64,000 nucleotides of DNA from the NCBI GenBank assembly GCA_001898035.1, contig MKRX01000026.1:41367-105366 (forward strand), in the 5' to 3' direction. This DNA comes from Armatimonadetes bacterium 55-13. Its GTDB lineage: Bacteria; Armatimonadota; Fimbriimonadia; Fimbriimonadales; Fimbriimonadaceae. Both the position numbers and the translations under genes were made by a program. Position 1 is the first letter of the stretch, and each line of letters opens with the position of its first letter. The notes under the pieces were generated by a model. It worked only from the letters and a program-made list of their open reading frames with translations. It was not told the DNA's origin and did not search any database. Below, piece by piece: positions 50,070 to 59,830 of the stretch.

Positions 50070-50852
50070 ATGCCGTGGCAACAACTTCTCTACCGACTTC
50101 ATGTTGCCCACATGCACCGGGTTTTGGGGGAATCCGCTGAGGACTTCCTCCGCCTAGAAAGCCAGCACGCAACCGATTGGCGGCGTAACCAGCAGGTGCG
50201 AAGACTATTCGCTCGGTTGCGCGGCGCAAGTCCGGTAACAAAGACCACCTATGCCAAGGCTCTGGCCGAACGACAATTTGCCAAAGACTTTTTCGCCTAT
50301 TCCCTCGGGGCCCGCCAAGCAAAAAAAGCCGCGGGGGAGAACTCAGATGCGCTCCATCGCCAAATCGAGAAACTAACTAACAACCTTCAAGCGGTGAATG
50401 AAGAGTTGGAAAATCTCAAGCCCGTTCGCCACCGCGCCTATCTCTTCATGACCCGAGTGTGGGAAGGACGGCCCCAACTCCTGGTCTTCGATCATGTCGA
50501 CCCCCATCTCCAGTGCGGAATCCAAACCCCCGGCGGCACCATTGATCCAGGCGAGTCGCCCGAAACCGCCGCGCTTCGAGAGGCGAAAGAAGAAACCGGC
50601 CTGACCGAATTCGACACCCCTCATCTCCTCGCCAAAGACGACTTCGAATCCGAAACGGAATGGCTCAAGCGATACTTCTTCCACTTACCCGTCACGCAGA
50701 CCACCGAAGCGAGTTGGATTCACAAGGTGGGCGGCGCCGGATCTGACGAAGGGATCGAATTCAAGCTAATGTGGGTGGATCTCCCCGATGCCGGAGACCT
50801 CGCCCCCCACTTCCGCGCCTATCTGGATCGCGTTCCTCTTCAAACTATCTAG
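50070..50852 (+). CDS. Nudix hydrolase with an extra N-terminal helical domain
   Basis: A 260-residue protein. The C-terminal half (about 120-255) is a Nudix domain with a perfect box, GGTIDPGESPETAALREAKEETGLT broken at residues 155-179, giving Glu171, Glu174 and Glu175 as metal ligands. Family members hydrolyse nucleoside diphosphates linked to other groups. The first 115 residues are helical and charged, with a predicted coiled coil at about 93-117 (ALHRQIEKLTNNLQAVNEEL); I do not recognise them. Ends overlap by 4 bases with the convergent phosphotransferase gene. Confidence 0.85.
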   Translation: MPWQQLLYRLHVAHMHRVLGESAEDFLRLESQHATDWRRNQQVRRLFARLRGASPVTKTTYAKALAERQFAKDFFAYSLGARQAKKAAGENSDALHRQIEKLTNNLQAVNEELENLKPVRHRAYLFMTRVWEGRPQLLVFDHVDPHLQCGIQTPGGTIDPGESPETAALREAKEETGLTEFDTPHLLAKDDFESETEWLKRYFFHLPVTQTTEASWIHKVGGAGSDEGIEFKLMWVDLPDAGDLAPHFRAYLDRVPLQTI

Positions 50853-51757
50853 GAGCCAAAAGAACCTACCGCAGGAAACATTATCGTATTGATCGCCTCT
50901 CCCGCCAGGTACTGCTCCAGGCAATAAATCAGCACCCGCTTCCGCCATTGCCACCGGTGGTACTTGTACGTCCCCACTTCGTCGAACCGCGTCTTGGCTA
51001 ACGCCCAGATCGCTTTCAAGATGAGAAAGTCGTCGAAGTGCGGCGTGAACTTGGGATAACCCAACTCTTCCAAGATCAGATCCGCCAATTTCACCGCGCC
51101 CACGTATTTGTCCAAGTCGAACTCGTACCGCCGAGCGTTCGCTTCCCCATTCGGTCCGGGATGATCCCAGAATCGCTGGTAGCGGATGAGCGTCACTACG
51201 TCGTAACCAAAAGGCGCGGCCAGTCGATGCTCAAAGTCGATCACCCCACCAGGCATGATGTTGAAGGGAGTGAAGTCGCCGTGGCAGTAGACCAAGGGGA
51301 GCTCCGCAATCCGAGATTCTGACCGAGACACCGCCTCCTCAATCCAACCCGCGTCCAGATCCGGGTTCTCCTCGAAGACAACGGGAAGCTTGATGGCTTC
51401 TCGCAAATCGTCCGCCGCAGATGGACGGAACTCAGGATTGAGCTGAGCCCGAAAGAACTGACGGGCAATCTCCAGCATCTCCCAAAACCCATCCTCCAGG
51501 TTGATGTTACCAAACGTCCGTTCTCCCGCCGAACGCTCGATGAAGTAAGCCACCTCGTCATCCACCATGCCCACTTCGGTGATCTCTGGCAGCGGATAGC
51601 CATGCCCACGTGCTTGTTGGGCAAACTCAGCTTCGGGGTGCAATCGGCCCGGCTCTCCCGTTCTCAACACAAACTGCCCATCCGGAGAGCGATAAATGGC
51701 GCCGTCTTTGGGTTCAAAACCTCGGGGTCGAAGGTATTCCCAGGCGGAAAGGTCCAC
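50849..51757 (-). CDS. APH-family phosphotransferase (aminoglycoside/homoserine-kinase-like)
   Basis: A 302-residue kinase-like protein. The Brenner motif VYCHGDFTPFNIM and the following metal loop GGVIDFEH are diagnostic of the APH/CHK superfamily. The N-lobe is diverged (FVLRTGEPGRLHPEAEFAQQAR for the Lys/Glu strand-helix). It starts 13 bases after the PfkB kinase gene on the same strand, so the two are co-transcribed and may act on one small molecule. Antibiotic resistance is possible, sugar or amino-alcohol phosphorylation more likely in this context. Confidence 0.85.
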   Translation of the reverse strand: MDLSAWEYLRPRGFEPKDGAIYRSPDGQFVLRTGEPGRLHPEAEFAQQARGHGYPLPEITEVGMVDDEVAYFIERSAGERTFGNINLEDGFWEMLEIARQFFRAQLNPEFRPSAADDLREAIKLPVVFEENPDLDAGWIEEAVSRSESRIAELPLVYCHGDFTPFNIMPGGVIDFEHRLAAPFGYDVVTLIRYQRFWDHPGPNGEANARRYEFDLDKYVGAVKLADLILEELGYPKFTPHFDDFLILKAIWALAKTRFDEVGTYKYHRWQWRKRVLIYCLEQYLAGEAINTIMFPAVGSFGS

Positions 51758-51770
51758 GGAATATTCTGGC

Positions 51771-52787
51771 CTAGGTGTAGCCGTGACGCTTGCCCAATTC
51801 CAGACAGCAGTCCAAGCATTGAATGCCAGAGGAGCAGTCCGGCTGAGTCAGGCTGCTTGCCGCCACGCACACGCCAAAGCGCAGGCACTCCTGCACGTCC
51901 AGCCCTCGCAGGAATCCCACCAGGTACCCCGCCGCAAAGGCGTCTCCCGCCCCTACCGCGCCCACCACTTGTTCCGCAGGCATCCGTACGGAGCCATGTT
52001 CGTATCGGTGTTCGTCGATGAACGCAAAGACTCGTTCCGGTGTGTGGACCACCAGCGCCCCCGGCATGTCTTCCATCAGCAGTTCTCCGGCCTTGAGCAA
52101 GCGGATATCGGAGGCGTCCGCCAGTCGAATACCGCTGGTGCGCGCCAGCTCAAATTCGTTCATAAAGACCACATCTGCGTACTTCAAACACGGCAGAACC
52201 ATATCTCGGAACCGCTCACTGTCCTCGCTGACGACATCGATGGAAGTTGACATTCCCGCCCGTTTCGCTTCAGCCAGGACTCGAGCAGAAGCCGTTCCGT
52301 ACTCGCCATCCGGTTGATCCAGGCAGTCCAGCAACAACAGATATCCCAGGTGCAGGTGCTGAGCCTTCAGTTGGGAAAAGTCGAAGTGGTCTGGGCAAAG
52401 CAAGGAGTTAGCGCCGCGCTGGTGAAAGAACGTTCTCCGACCGGATGACCGGACGGCCATCACATCGGTGTAAGAAGTCGGGGCATCCTTCGTGGCGACC
52501 AGAAAGCGAGTATCGATGCCGTGCGCTTGGCAATCTCGAATGATGAATTGCCCATCGTCATCGGTACCAACGAGGCCAACCCCTTCAAGGCTCAGACCAA
52601 GGTTAAGCCGGGCAAGATCCTTGAGGAGATTGTAAGGAGCGCCTCCATTCCCTTTCGACTGAGCGAGGATGTTGGCAAGGGCATCTTGCGAGGGATAGAC
52701 GTCTATCTCCTTAACATGATCGATGATCCAGTTGCCAGCCGCCGCAATTCCCGACCTCTCTGAATGACCAGACGGGCCGGACGTCAT
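51771..52787 (-). CDS. PfkB/ribokinase-family carbohydrate kinase
   Basis: A 338-residue ribokinase-fold enzyme. The C-terminal signature VGAVGAGDAFAAGYLVGFLRG carries the anion hole and catalytic Asp. The N-terminal GNGGAPYNLLKDLARLNLGLSLEGVGLVGTDDDG resembles the sugar-binding PfkB motif 1 (GG-x-N-A), here GGAPYN. Family substrates include fructose, ribose, KDG, 5-dehydro-gluconate and nucleosides; none is predictable here. Operon with the phosphotransferase; the D-lyxose isomerase lies 140 bp upstream on the same strand. Confidence 0.87.
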   Translation of the reverse strand: MTSGPSGHSERSGIAAAGNWIIDHVKEIDVYPSQDALANILAQSKGNGGAPYNLLKDLARLNLGLSLEGVGLVGTDDDGQFIIRDCQAHGIDTRFLVATKDAPTSYTDVMAVRSSGRRTFFHQRGANSLLCPDHFDFSQLKAQHLHLGYLLLLDCLDQPDGEYGTASARVLAEAKRAGMSTSIDVVSEDSERFRDMVLPCLKYADVVFMNEFELARTSGIRLADASDIRLLKAGELLMEDMPGALVVHTPERVFAFIDEHRYEHGSVRMPAEQVVGAVGAGDAFAAGYLVGFLRGLDVQECLRFGVCVAASSLTQPDCSSGIQCLDCCLELGKRHGYT

Positions 52788-52926
52788 GCTCTGTGACTTC
52801 CCTCAATCAACGATATGAACTCCCAAGGCAACCAACGAACATCTTCGTAGTGGACCTTGAGCCTACGTACGTTCGCTACCTCAGAGTAAGAGTGCTCCTC
52901 GGGAGTAAAAGTTCGGAAAAAGTGAT

Positions 52927-53493
52927 TTAATCGCTCAAGAGGGCCACGTCACAAGGCTCGTCTTCTTCGATTTTTGCGTAGCGACCCACCTCGTCACTGG
53001 CAAAGAAGTTGTCGTTCTGATCGTCGTTCGCGGTTGAAACCTCGCCGATGATGCACTCTTCAGAGACCGGCGCGAATTCATGCCAAGTGCCCGGTTCCAG
53101 AGTGATTCTCTCTCCAGCGGTGAGAGTCACGGCTTCGCCCGAGAAAAAGGTTTGGGGCTGGCCGTTGACCAGAACGGAGATTGCATCGAAAGTTCCGGGG
53201 CTCGGCTTTTCCGCCCATAGACGAATTTGGAGTTCGCCCCATCGGCAGATGATGTCTTCCTTCTTCTTCCCGTGGCTATGAGCCGGAGTTACCATCCCAC
53301 GCTTGGCATACATGAGCTTTTCGCAATATTCCTCATGCTCGGCCAGGTTCACTAGCACCAACCCATGACGACGCCAATCGCCAAGGCCGAAATCGGTGAC
53401 ATCCCATCGCGGATGGGGAGGCAACGCCCAATGCTTAGATTCAAAGCAATCCGTAGCGTCCCTTATCAGTTGGTTAATCTCCGATCGTTTCAC
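52927..53493 (-). CDS. D-lyxose isomerase-family protein (cupin sugar isomerase)
   Basis: A 188-residue cupin enzyme resembling bacterial D-lyxose ketol-isomerase (DUF1498-type). Metal ligands appear in AHSHGKKKED (His-x-His and Glu) and in EPGTWHEF; the tail GEVSTANDDQNDNFF is the characteristic C-terminal block. It should convert D-lyxose to D-xylulose, or D-mannose to D-fructose. GTG start at 53493; TACTTA 7 bases upstream again suggests a short leader. The downstream PfkB kinase is a possible partner for phosphorylating the ketose. Confidence 0.87.
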   Translation of the reverse strand: MKRSEINQLIRDATDCFESKHWALPPHPRWDVTDFGLGDWRRHGLVLVNLAEHEEYCEKLMYAKRGMVTPAHSHGKKKEDIICRWGELQIRLWAEKPSPGTFDAISVLVNGQPQTFFSGEAVTLTAGERITLEPGTWHEFAPVSEECIIGEVSTANDDQNDNFFASDEVGRYAKIEEDEPCDVALLSD

Positions 53494-53724
53494 GGCTCTT
53501 TAAGTATTGCAACAACTCTTTTCCATGCGTTGAGCCTGCTTGGGTCACACGTCCCTAACAGGTCCTAGTTCAATAGTGTATTTACAATTAAGTATTAAAG
53601 ATACAATACTAAAGGAAAAGTGCAAGTTCTAAGGTTAATGCAAGAACTTGGATAGATTCATTTACGCTAAAGAATTGCAGGTATTTCGTTGAAATTCTAA
53701 TGAGTTGATCCGAGAATCAGATTC
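53494..53724. other. A+T-rich divergent intergenic region
   Basis: 231 bases, notably A/T-rich at 53570-53700. AGTATT (53591-53596) and AATACT (53605-53610) form a short inverted repeat that might be an operator. No gene seen. Confidence 0.4.
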
Positions 53725-54303
53725 GTGAGCAACATGCCGCAAATCCGTACCAAGCGCCGTCGCGTCCTAGGTGTCGTTACGGCATGCCTGGCATGGGCGG
53801 GCTGTTTGGGCTTTGGATGGCATGCGGCCATGGTCTACGAAACGACGCCGGGTAAACAAGCCGCCCGCGCGCCGCTCGGTCAAGCCGCGCAGAATAGCGC
53901 CTTTCGATGCGTAGTGGTCGCCCACGCGCTTTGTCCCTGTACCCGCGCAACTCTGAGGGGGATCAAGGCGGCGATTGAAACCTACCCGAACGATTTTGAG
54001 TGCGAAATTGTTTTCGCCGGAATGTCACCGGACGGGTCGGAGAACTTGGATATCGCCGAGTCGATTCCAGGAGCAAAGGTCACCCGGATGTCAGCGTCTG
54101 ACGCGGCGAAGAAATTCGACGCTCACACTTCAGGACAAACCTACATCTTTGACCGGAACGGAAAGGAAATCTACAGCGGAGGGGTCACTTCGCAACGAGG
54201 CCTCGATGACCCTCGTTACGCCCTGGAGATATTCAAAGAGATTTATGAAGGAGGCCTCAAGGTGAAACCGCTGTCCGTTTATGGTTGCGCCTTGGGCGAC
54301 TAG
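53725..54303 (+). CDS. RedB-like thioredoxin-fold membrane protein
   Basis: A 192-residue protein with an N-terminal helix (VLGVVTACLAWAGCLGFGWHAAMVY) anchoring it in the membrane. The periplasmic part has AHALCPCTRATLRGI, a CPC motif followed by TRA that matches the RedB family first named in Myxococcus, and a thioredoxin-like beta-alpha order ending with GQTYIFDRNGKEIYSGGVTSQRG. Such proteins are thought to be redox or copper-related. It overlaps the start region of the histidine kinase gene, with 9 bases between stop and the kinase ATG, indicating an operon with the two-component pair. GTG start at 53725. Confidence 0.75.
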   Translation: MSNMPQIRTKRRRVLGVVTACLAWAGCLGFGWHAAMVYETTPGKQAARAPLGQAAQNSAFRCVVVAHALCPCTRATLRGIKAAIETYPNDFECEIVFAGMSPDGSENLDIAESIPGAKVTRMSASDAAKKFDAHTSGQTYIFDRNGKEIYSGGVTSQRGLDDPRYALEIFKEIYEGGLKVKPLSVYGCALGD

Positions 54304-54311
54304 ATTCAACC

Positions 54312-56195
54312 ATGATCGCCAGCGTCAACGCACGAGCCGCCGAGCTTCGTACTCACATGATGGGCCAGGTCCACCGAAAGACCGACCGCATGTTCTTCTG
54401 GCTCATGCTGGTGCAGCTCATCGGCACCATCGTTGCCTCGCTGATTCTGAGTCCTCACACTTATAACGGAACAATCAAGTCGATCCACCCTCACGTCATT
54501 TTCGCCATGGCATTAGGGGCCTTGATCGCCGCGCCCGTCTTGGGTGTAACGTGGTTCATGCCGGGATCGCAGGTGTCGCGATTTACAGTGGCCATTTGCC
54601 AACCTCTCATGTCGGCGCTCATGATTCACGTCTCTGGCGGCCGCATTGAAACGCACTTCCACATTTTTGGCTCTCTCGCGTTTATTGCATTCTATCGAGA
54701 TTGGCGACTATTAGTTCCTACTACTCTCATTATTGCCGCCGACCACATTGTCCGGGGCATCTATGCACCCCTCTCGGTTTACGGCATGGTTTCAGGGCAG
54801 GAGTGGCGCTTTATCGAGCATGCCGCCTGGGTCATCTTCGAGGATATTATCCTGGTTGCGTTCTGTATTGGAGGCGTTCGAGATGTACAAACGCTGGCCA
54901 AGCGTCAGGCGCAATTGGAATACACAAATCAGAACATCGAAAAGACGGTAGTAGCCCGGACCGATGCTCTTAAGCGCACCGAGCTTCGGAACTCCGCCGT
55001 GCTGGCCAACGCGCGCGACGCCATTGTTTCGATCAACGCCCACGGCGAGATTCTGGAGTTTAACCCCGCCGCTGAAGAGATGTTTGGGATTTCAGAGTCG
55101 CAATCTCTGATGACCCATTTCGCAGACCTCTTCTCTCCGCATAACGCCAATCACTGGATAGAAGACTGCCTTCGAGATGGGCTCGCGGATCTAGAGTCGA
55201 AAACAAACCAACCCATGGAACTCCTCGCGGTGAACCGAGACGGAGAAGAATTCGCGGTCGAAGTGTCGATGACTTATCTCTTCGTCGACAAGGTCCCGCT
55301 TTTTACCGCTTTCATCCGAGACATCCGCGAACGTAAGCGATTTGAGACGCGATTGGCCCAATCCAATAAGCTGGAGAGCTTGGGACAGCTGGCCACCGGC
55401 GTGGCGCATGAGATCAACACGCCGAACCAGTACATCGGCGATAACATCCGCTACATTGACGAGAGTTTTGGCGACTTGGCCAAACTCATTCAGGAATACC
55501 AGACCGTCATCGCAGAAGCGGGCTCCGCAATTCCCGCGGAGAGACTGGCGGAGCTTAAACAAAAGGAGCACCACTCCGATCTGGAATTTCTGATGGAAGA
55601 GATTCCGCAAGCCTTGGGCCAGGCTCTGGAGGGCGTAGAGCGAGTCGGTTCGATCGTACGCGCGATGAAAGAGTTCTCCCATCCCGGCATCCAATCTTTG
55701 ACGATGGTGGATTTGAATCGAGTGATCTCCAGCACCGTCGCCGTTGCGCGAAATGAGTGGAAATACGTGGCCGAAGTAGAGATGAGCTTGGCGGAAGGTC
55801 TTCCCTCGATCCAGGGCAACCCCGGAGAGTTGGGGCAGGTCATCCTCAACATCGTCGTGAATGCCGCCCACGCCATTAAGGAGCATCAGCCCGAGGGCAA
55901 ACTGGGCCAGATTCAAATCGCCACGGCCGCAGATGACCGCTACGTCACCCTTACCATTCGCGACAATGGGGGCGGAATTCCAGACCATGTCAAACGCCGG
56001 ATGTTCGATCCGTTTTTCACCACCAAAGGCGTAGGCGTTGGCACCGGCCAAGGTCTCGCCATCGTTCACACCGTCGTCGTCGATGGACACGGCGGACATA
56101 TCCAGGTCGATACCGATCTGGGTGAAGGCACCCAATTTGTTTTGAAGTTTCCTTTGGAAGGAAGGATTCTTCAACGTGAGACTGAAGCAGCATGA
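54312..56195 (+). CDS. PAS-containing sensor histidine kinase
   Basis: A 627-residue membrane kinase. N-terminal hydrophobic helices (about six, residues 25-195), then a short coiled region, a PAS domain at about 220-340 ([31 protein letters not shown]), and the kinase core. His366 in GVAHEINTP is the phosphorylated residue; N-box [21 protein letters not shown] and [15 protein letters not shown] complete the ATP lid. The ATG at 54312 is preferred to a TTG at 54285 inside the previous gene. Its stop overlaps the next gene's ATG (ATGA), so kinase and regulator are produced together. Confidence 0.9.
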   Translation: MIASVNARAAELRTHMMGQVHRKTDRMFFWLMLVQLIGTIVASLILSPHTYNGTIKSIHPHVIFAMALGALIAAPVLGVTWFMPGSQVSRFTVAICQPLMSALMIHVSGGRIETHFHIFGSLAFIAFYRDWRLLVPTTLIIAADHIVRGIYAPLSVYGMVSGQEWRFIEHAAWVIFEDIILVAFCIGGVRDVQTLAKRQAQLEYTNQNIEKTVVARTDALKRTELRNSAVLANARDAIVSINAHGEILEFNPAAEEMFGISESQSLMTHFADLFSPHNANHWIEDCLRDGLADLESKTNQPMELLAVNRDGEEFAVEVSMTYLFVDKVPLFTAFIRDIRERKRFETRLAQSNKLESLGQLATGVAHEINTPNQYIGDNIRYIDESFGDLAKLIQEYQTVIAEAGSAIPAERLAELKQKEHHSDLEFLMEEIPQALGQALEGVERVGSIVRAMKEFSHPGIQSLTMVDLNRVISSTVAVARNEWKYVAEVEMSLAEGLPSIQGNPGELGQVILNIVVNAAHAIKEHQPEGKLGQIQIATAADDRYVTLTIRDNGGGIPDHVKRRMFDPFFTTKGVGVGTGQGLAIVHTVVVDGHGGHIQVDTDLGEGTQFVLKFPLEGRILQRETEAA

Positions 56196-57307
56196 GAAAG
56201 ATTCTCTTTGTCGACGATGAAATCCGAATCCTTGATGGATTCCGAAGAATGGTGCGCAGTAAGCGCGACGAGTGGGACTGCTCGTTTGCCGCGAGCGCGG
56301 ACGAAGCCTGGACGCTGATCCAAGAGATCCGCCCGGACGCGATCGTATCCGACCTTAACATGCCTGGCAAATCGGGAATCGACTTATTGGGCATGGTCAG
56401 AGGGCAAGAGGCATTTCGCTTCCTTCCCTTCCTCATGCTCACCGGCAACAACGATCTCCAGCAGCGCGTGGCATGCCTGGAGGCAGGGGCAAGCGACTTT
56501 CTCAACAAGCCGTGCGACTTTGTTGAACTCTATACACGGCTCACGAACGCCATGGCCCTAAAATCGTTCCAGGATCAGGTGCGCGAACAGAACGAGATTC
56601 TGGAGATCAAGGTTCGGGAACGCACCTTGGAACTCGAACGATCGCGACGAGAAGTCATTCTCCGCTTGGCGATCGCCGCTGAAATGCGCGACAGCAACAC
56701 GGGCGCCCACATCCTACGCGTGGGACTGATTTCCCGGCTCTTGGCGGAGGAGATGGGCTATGACAGCGACTTCCAAGAGAACATATTCCTTGCCAGCACG
56801 ATGCACGACGTTGGCAAAATCGGGATTTCTGACACGATCTTGATGAAGCCAGGAGCCCTCACTCCGGAAGAGCGATCGGAAATGCAACGTCACTGCGAAC
56901 TCGGAGCCCAATTGCTCCGATCCAAACTGACCGATATCTTCAAGTATTTCGAAGAAGAAACGAACGAACTGAACTACAACTCCCTTCTTGAGCTCTCCGC
57001 CAAGATTGCCCTGACCCACCACGAGCGATGGGATGGAACTGGTTATCCCAACGGCCTTGCCGGAGATCAGATTCCCATTGAGGGCTGCATCGTCTCCGTG
57101 GCCGATGTCTACGATGCATTGCGCTCCAGCCGCCCTTACAAAAGCGCACTTTCACCCGAGGTGGCTATGGCAATGATGCAGAAAGATAGTGGGGCGCACT
57201 TCAGCGTCCAGGTCATCCAAGCGCTTGTGCGGAGACATGCCGAGGTCGAAGCAATCATCGAGCGGCATCGCGCGATGGACGACGAGGAATTGCCACTCGC
57301 CGCCTAA
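56192..57307 (+). CDS. response regulator with HD-GYP output domain
   Basis: A 371-residue two-domain regulator. The receiver domain (1-125) has the acidic pair DD at 8-9, phospho-acceptor Asp54 (VSDLNMPG) and Lys in LNKPCDF. A coiled linker leads to an HD-GYP domain at about 170-360: GAHILRV in place of the usual GHxxRV-type first His, MHDVGKIG, THHERWDGTGYPNG and ADVYDAL. The predicted output is c-di-GMP hydrolysis switched by the coupled kinase. This RpfG-like arrangement is well known; the input is not. Confidence 0.9.
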   Translation: MRKILFVDDEIRILDGFRRMVRSKRDEWDCSFAASADEAWTLIQEIRPDAIVSDLNMPGKSGIDLLGMVRGQEAFRFLPFLMLTGNNDLQQRVACLEAGASDFLNKPCDFVELYTRLTNAMALKSFQDQVREQNEILEIKVRERTLELERSRREVILRLAIAAEMRDSNTGAHILRVGLISRLLAEEMGYDSDFQENIFLASTMHDVGKIGISDTILMKPGALTPEERSEMQRHCELGAQLLRSKLTDIFKYFEEETNELNYNSLLELSAKIALTHHERWDGTGYPNGLAGDQIPIEGCIVSVADVYDALRSSRPYKSALSPEVAMAMMQKDSGAHFSVQVIQALVRRHAEVEAIIERHRAMDDEELPLAA

Positions 57308-58425
57308 ATCTCGACGACGGTTTTATTTCGGGCCGATTCCAGAGCAGCTTCAAAGATGCGGTGGCTGACCACGGCTTCGTCCGTCGTGACGCAACCCAAA
57401 CGGTCGCCTAGAATGCCTCCGCGTTCGGAAAGGTAGGCGGCCCACATCTGCAGGAAGCTATCGGGAAAGCCAAATTCGAAAATGGGACCCGTAACGACCT
57501 TGAACGCGGTTTGGTGCCCCAAATCGATGCGCTGCCACATCTGCTCTTTATCCCTACGGAAGACCCATAGCGTCTTGGGTTCTTTCGTGGAGAACTTAAT
57601 GCTGGAATTCGTCCCGTAGACTTCGATGAACCATGTATTCGTTTCCCCGGGGGCAATGCGTTTGGTCTCAAGTCGCATGGGAACTTCTCGCCCATCGATC
57701 AGGGCATCGCAATTCAAGATCGCGTTATCGTCGGTGTCGCATGGAACCATTACGCCCGCCGCATCCGGTCTCTCAGCAATAATGTTTTGCAGTTGAGCGT
57801 GAATCCGCACGGGTTTCCACCCCATCCGAAGAGGCACGTGCAGAACGTGCATCCCCAGATCGTTCATCACTCCCGCCTCGCCACACTTCGCCTTTTGCCG
57901 CTTCCAATTGATGGGCTTTTGAGGATCGAGATCGCTGGCATGCCAAAATCCGGCGCGGACTTCGATGATCTTGCCGAGGTCGCGCTGCTGAACCGCCTGG
58001 ATCACTCTTTGGACGCCAGGATAGAAAGGGAATTCCGACGAACACCTGACGAATCTGCCGCTGGTCCGAGCACTAAGCGCAATGTTCACCGCCGCCTTGA
58101 GATCAATCCCAAACGGTTTCTCCGCGAAAAGATCTTTCCCCGCCGCCAACGTATCCATGTAGACCTTCTCGTGCAGATCGTGCGGCACGGCCACATAGAC
58201 CACATCTACGTCCCTGTTGGCGAGAAGCGCGTGATAGTCGGCAGTCTTCTGAGTTACGGTGGGAATTCGGTCAAACCACTGAAGCGCCGCCGGATTCAGA
58301 TCCGCCACCGCCACTAGCTCTGCCTGGATGGGCATGTCTTCCAAGGCAAACCAGCGACCAAGCGCGCTCGCGACCTCTTTGCCCATAAGGCCACCACCAA
58401 TGATTCCAACGCGAACCTTGCTCAA
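57304..58425 (-). CDS. Gfo/Idh/MocA-family oxidoreductase
   Basis: A 373-residue NAD(P)-dependent sugar or inositol dehydrogenase-like enzyme. Rossmann motif VGIIGGGLMGKEVA at residues 7-20, then VDVVYVAVPHDLHEKV and the catalytic Lys motif AEKPFG near 125. The C-terminal half includes NDLGMHVLHVPLRMG (His of the GGxxxDxxxH-like site). TTG start at 58425 forms a TTGA overlap with a small membrane protein gene. Specific substrate unknown. Ends overlap by 4 bases with the convergent response regulator gene. Confidence 0.85.
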   Translation of the reverse strand: MSKVRVGIIGGGLMGKEVASALGRWFALEDMPIQAELVAVADLNPAALQWFDRIPTVTQKTADYHALLANRDVDVVYVAVPHDLHEKVYMDTLAAGKDLFAEKPFGIDLKAAVNIALSARTSGRFVRCSSEFPFYPGVQRVIQAVQQRDLGKIIEVRAGFWHASDLDPQKPINWKRQKAKCGEAGVMNDLGMHVLHVPLRMGWKPVRIHAQLQNIIAERPDAAGVMVPCDTDDNAILNCDALIDGREVPMRLETKRIAPGETNTWFIEVYGTNSSIKFSTKEPKTLWVFRRDKEQMWQRIDLGHQTAFKVVTGPIFEFGFPDSFLQMWAAYLSERGGILGDRLGCVTTDEAVVSHRIFEAALESARNKTVVEI

Positions 58426-58691
58426 GACGCCTTCACCAACCGGGACCAGACTCGACGTTTCCAGAATTGCACCAGCTTAAGGAAGACTAGCTTCGCGAGG
58501 GGGTCAAAGACGCTAAACAACGCCGCCAACAAATAAGGGTAAGCAATCGTGGTCCCAGAGATCCAACTGAAAATCTGAAGGGTGAGCCACCACCTTAGCC
58601 AAGTGAAAACAATCCCCGATCGAATCACGAGGAACTTCTCCCTTTCCGCCTCGCTCATTTCCGAGCTAAAGATCGACCGCACAACCTTCAT
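58422..58691 (-). CDS. small membrane protein of unknown function
   Basis: An 89-residue protein with an aromatic-rich hydrophobic part (FTWLRWWLTLQIFSWISGT...PYLLAALFSVF) giving two likely helices. ATG at 58691. Translationally coupled to the Gfo/Idh gene by a TTGA overlap. No family recognised. Confidence 0.55.
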   Translation of the reverse strand: MKVVRSIFSSEMSEAEREKFLVIRSGIVFTWLRWWLTLQIFSWISGTTIAYPYLLAALFSVFDPLAKLVFLKLVQFWKRRVWSRLVKAS

Positions 58692-58782
58692 AAAGACTCC
58701 CGCCAAGCCCTATTTTAGGACTTCTCCCAAAATTAGTCGCCATCGCAACGCCACCTACACAACGGCTTTCGCTTCACGCCCT

Positions 58783-58965
58783 TCACTTCTTCTTGCTCAG
58801 GAGCTTTTCGCCTAACAAGCTAATCACCGACCACCCAAGCGCAAACACCGCCACCGGAAGCGCGGTGTGTACTCGAACGATCAGCAACACGAGCGAAAAG
58901 AGCGCCCACCAAACGAGAAATCGGGCGATAAGACGAATAACGAAGTTGTTCTGAAGGGAATTCAT
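58783..58965 (-). CDS. small hydrophobic protein
   Basis: A 60-residue protein (MNSLQNNFVIRLIARFLVWWALFS...) with two hydrophobic segments and a basic end (LLSKKK). ATG at 58965 is chosen; a longer frame back to 59049 would overlap the aldolase gene. Likely real because of its position in the operon, but unsupported otherwise. Confidence 0.45.
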   Translation of the reverse strand: MNSLQNNFVIRLIARFLVWWALFSLVLLIVRVHTALPVAVFALGWSVISLLGEKLLSKKK

Positions 58966-59005
58966 GGGGTGGCTGAAGGACTCTGGATCAAGAAACGGAC
59001 CACTT

Positions 59006-59830
59006 CTAAGCCAGATACGATTTAGCTTCCGAAGCGGTTGCTCCATCATGCACGATTGCCATAAGCGCCTTCGTCATCCCCTTGGGATTGGCATGCTGCA
59101 CCACGTTTCTGCCGTAAACGATCCCGTGAGCGCCCACCTTGATCAGCGTCTCGGTTCGCCGCAATATCTCCTCGTCGGACGCTTTGCCCCCACCCCGAAC
59201 CAAAACCGGAACACGCGCGGCTTTCACCACCTGCCCATAGATTGCGGGATCGTCGGTCGGATCGGCTTTGATAATGTCCGCCCCCAGTTCGCACGCTTGC
59301 CGGACCAGCGGCAAAATCTTGTCGATGTCTCCATCCACCATGTAGCCACCTGCTTGGTCGTTCGGTTTGAATACCAAGGGCTCAATCATCAGCGGCATCC
59401 CCCAAATGTCGCACTCGGGCTTGATAGAAAGGATGTTCTGAATGCACTGGTCGGTCACTTCCGACGCACCCGGGATGCGGAAAAGATTGACCACTACGCA
59501 AGTAGCATCCACCCGCAACGCCTGAGCGACTGGATCGGAAATCATCCGGCTAAACGGAGCGTCCAGTGTCTTTCCATAAACGTTTGCGACATCGGTTCGC
59601 AACACCAACGACGGCTTCTGCCGTCCTCGAATTCGCTGGAGCACATCGGCCTGTCCAACCGTAAGCTGAATCGCGTCCGGCCCGGCTTCGACTAAAGTCG
59701 ATACCGCCGATTCGATATCCTCGATTCCCTTCAAGAATGAAAGCTCGTTAAAAAACCCGTGATCGATGGCCACATCGAAACAGCGACCTGACTTGGCATT
59801 GAACAGACGGTTAAGACGATAGGACTTCAT
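59006..59830 (-). CDS. class I DhnA/FbaB-type aldolase
   Basis: A 274-residue aldolase of the archaeal-type fructose-bisphosphate aldolase/LsrF family. FDVAIDHGFF is the N-terminal signature, ADIIKADPT carries the Schiff-base Lys, and VLVRGGGKA and GIVYGRNV are the phosphate-binding loops. Members act in glycolysis, autoinducer-2 breakdown or aromatic synthesis (aminoshikimate-type). First gene of a four-gene operon with two small membrane proteins and a Gfo/Idh oxidoreductase, so sugar catabolism is likely. ATG start at 59830. Confidence 0.88.
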   Translation of the reverse strand: MKSYRLNRLFNAKSGRCFDVAIDHGFFNELSFLKGIEDIESAVSTLVEAGPDAIQLTVGQADVLQRIRGRQKPSLVLRTDVANVYGKTLDAPFSRMISDPVAQALRVDATCVVVNLFRIPGASEVTDQCIQNILSIKPECDIWGMPLMIEPLVFKPNDQAGGYMVDGDIDKILPLVRQACELGADIIKADPTDDPAIYGQVVKAARVPVLVRGGGKASDEEILRRTETLIKVGAHGIVYGRNVVQHANPKGMTKALMAIVHDGATASEAKSYLA

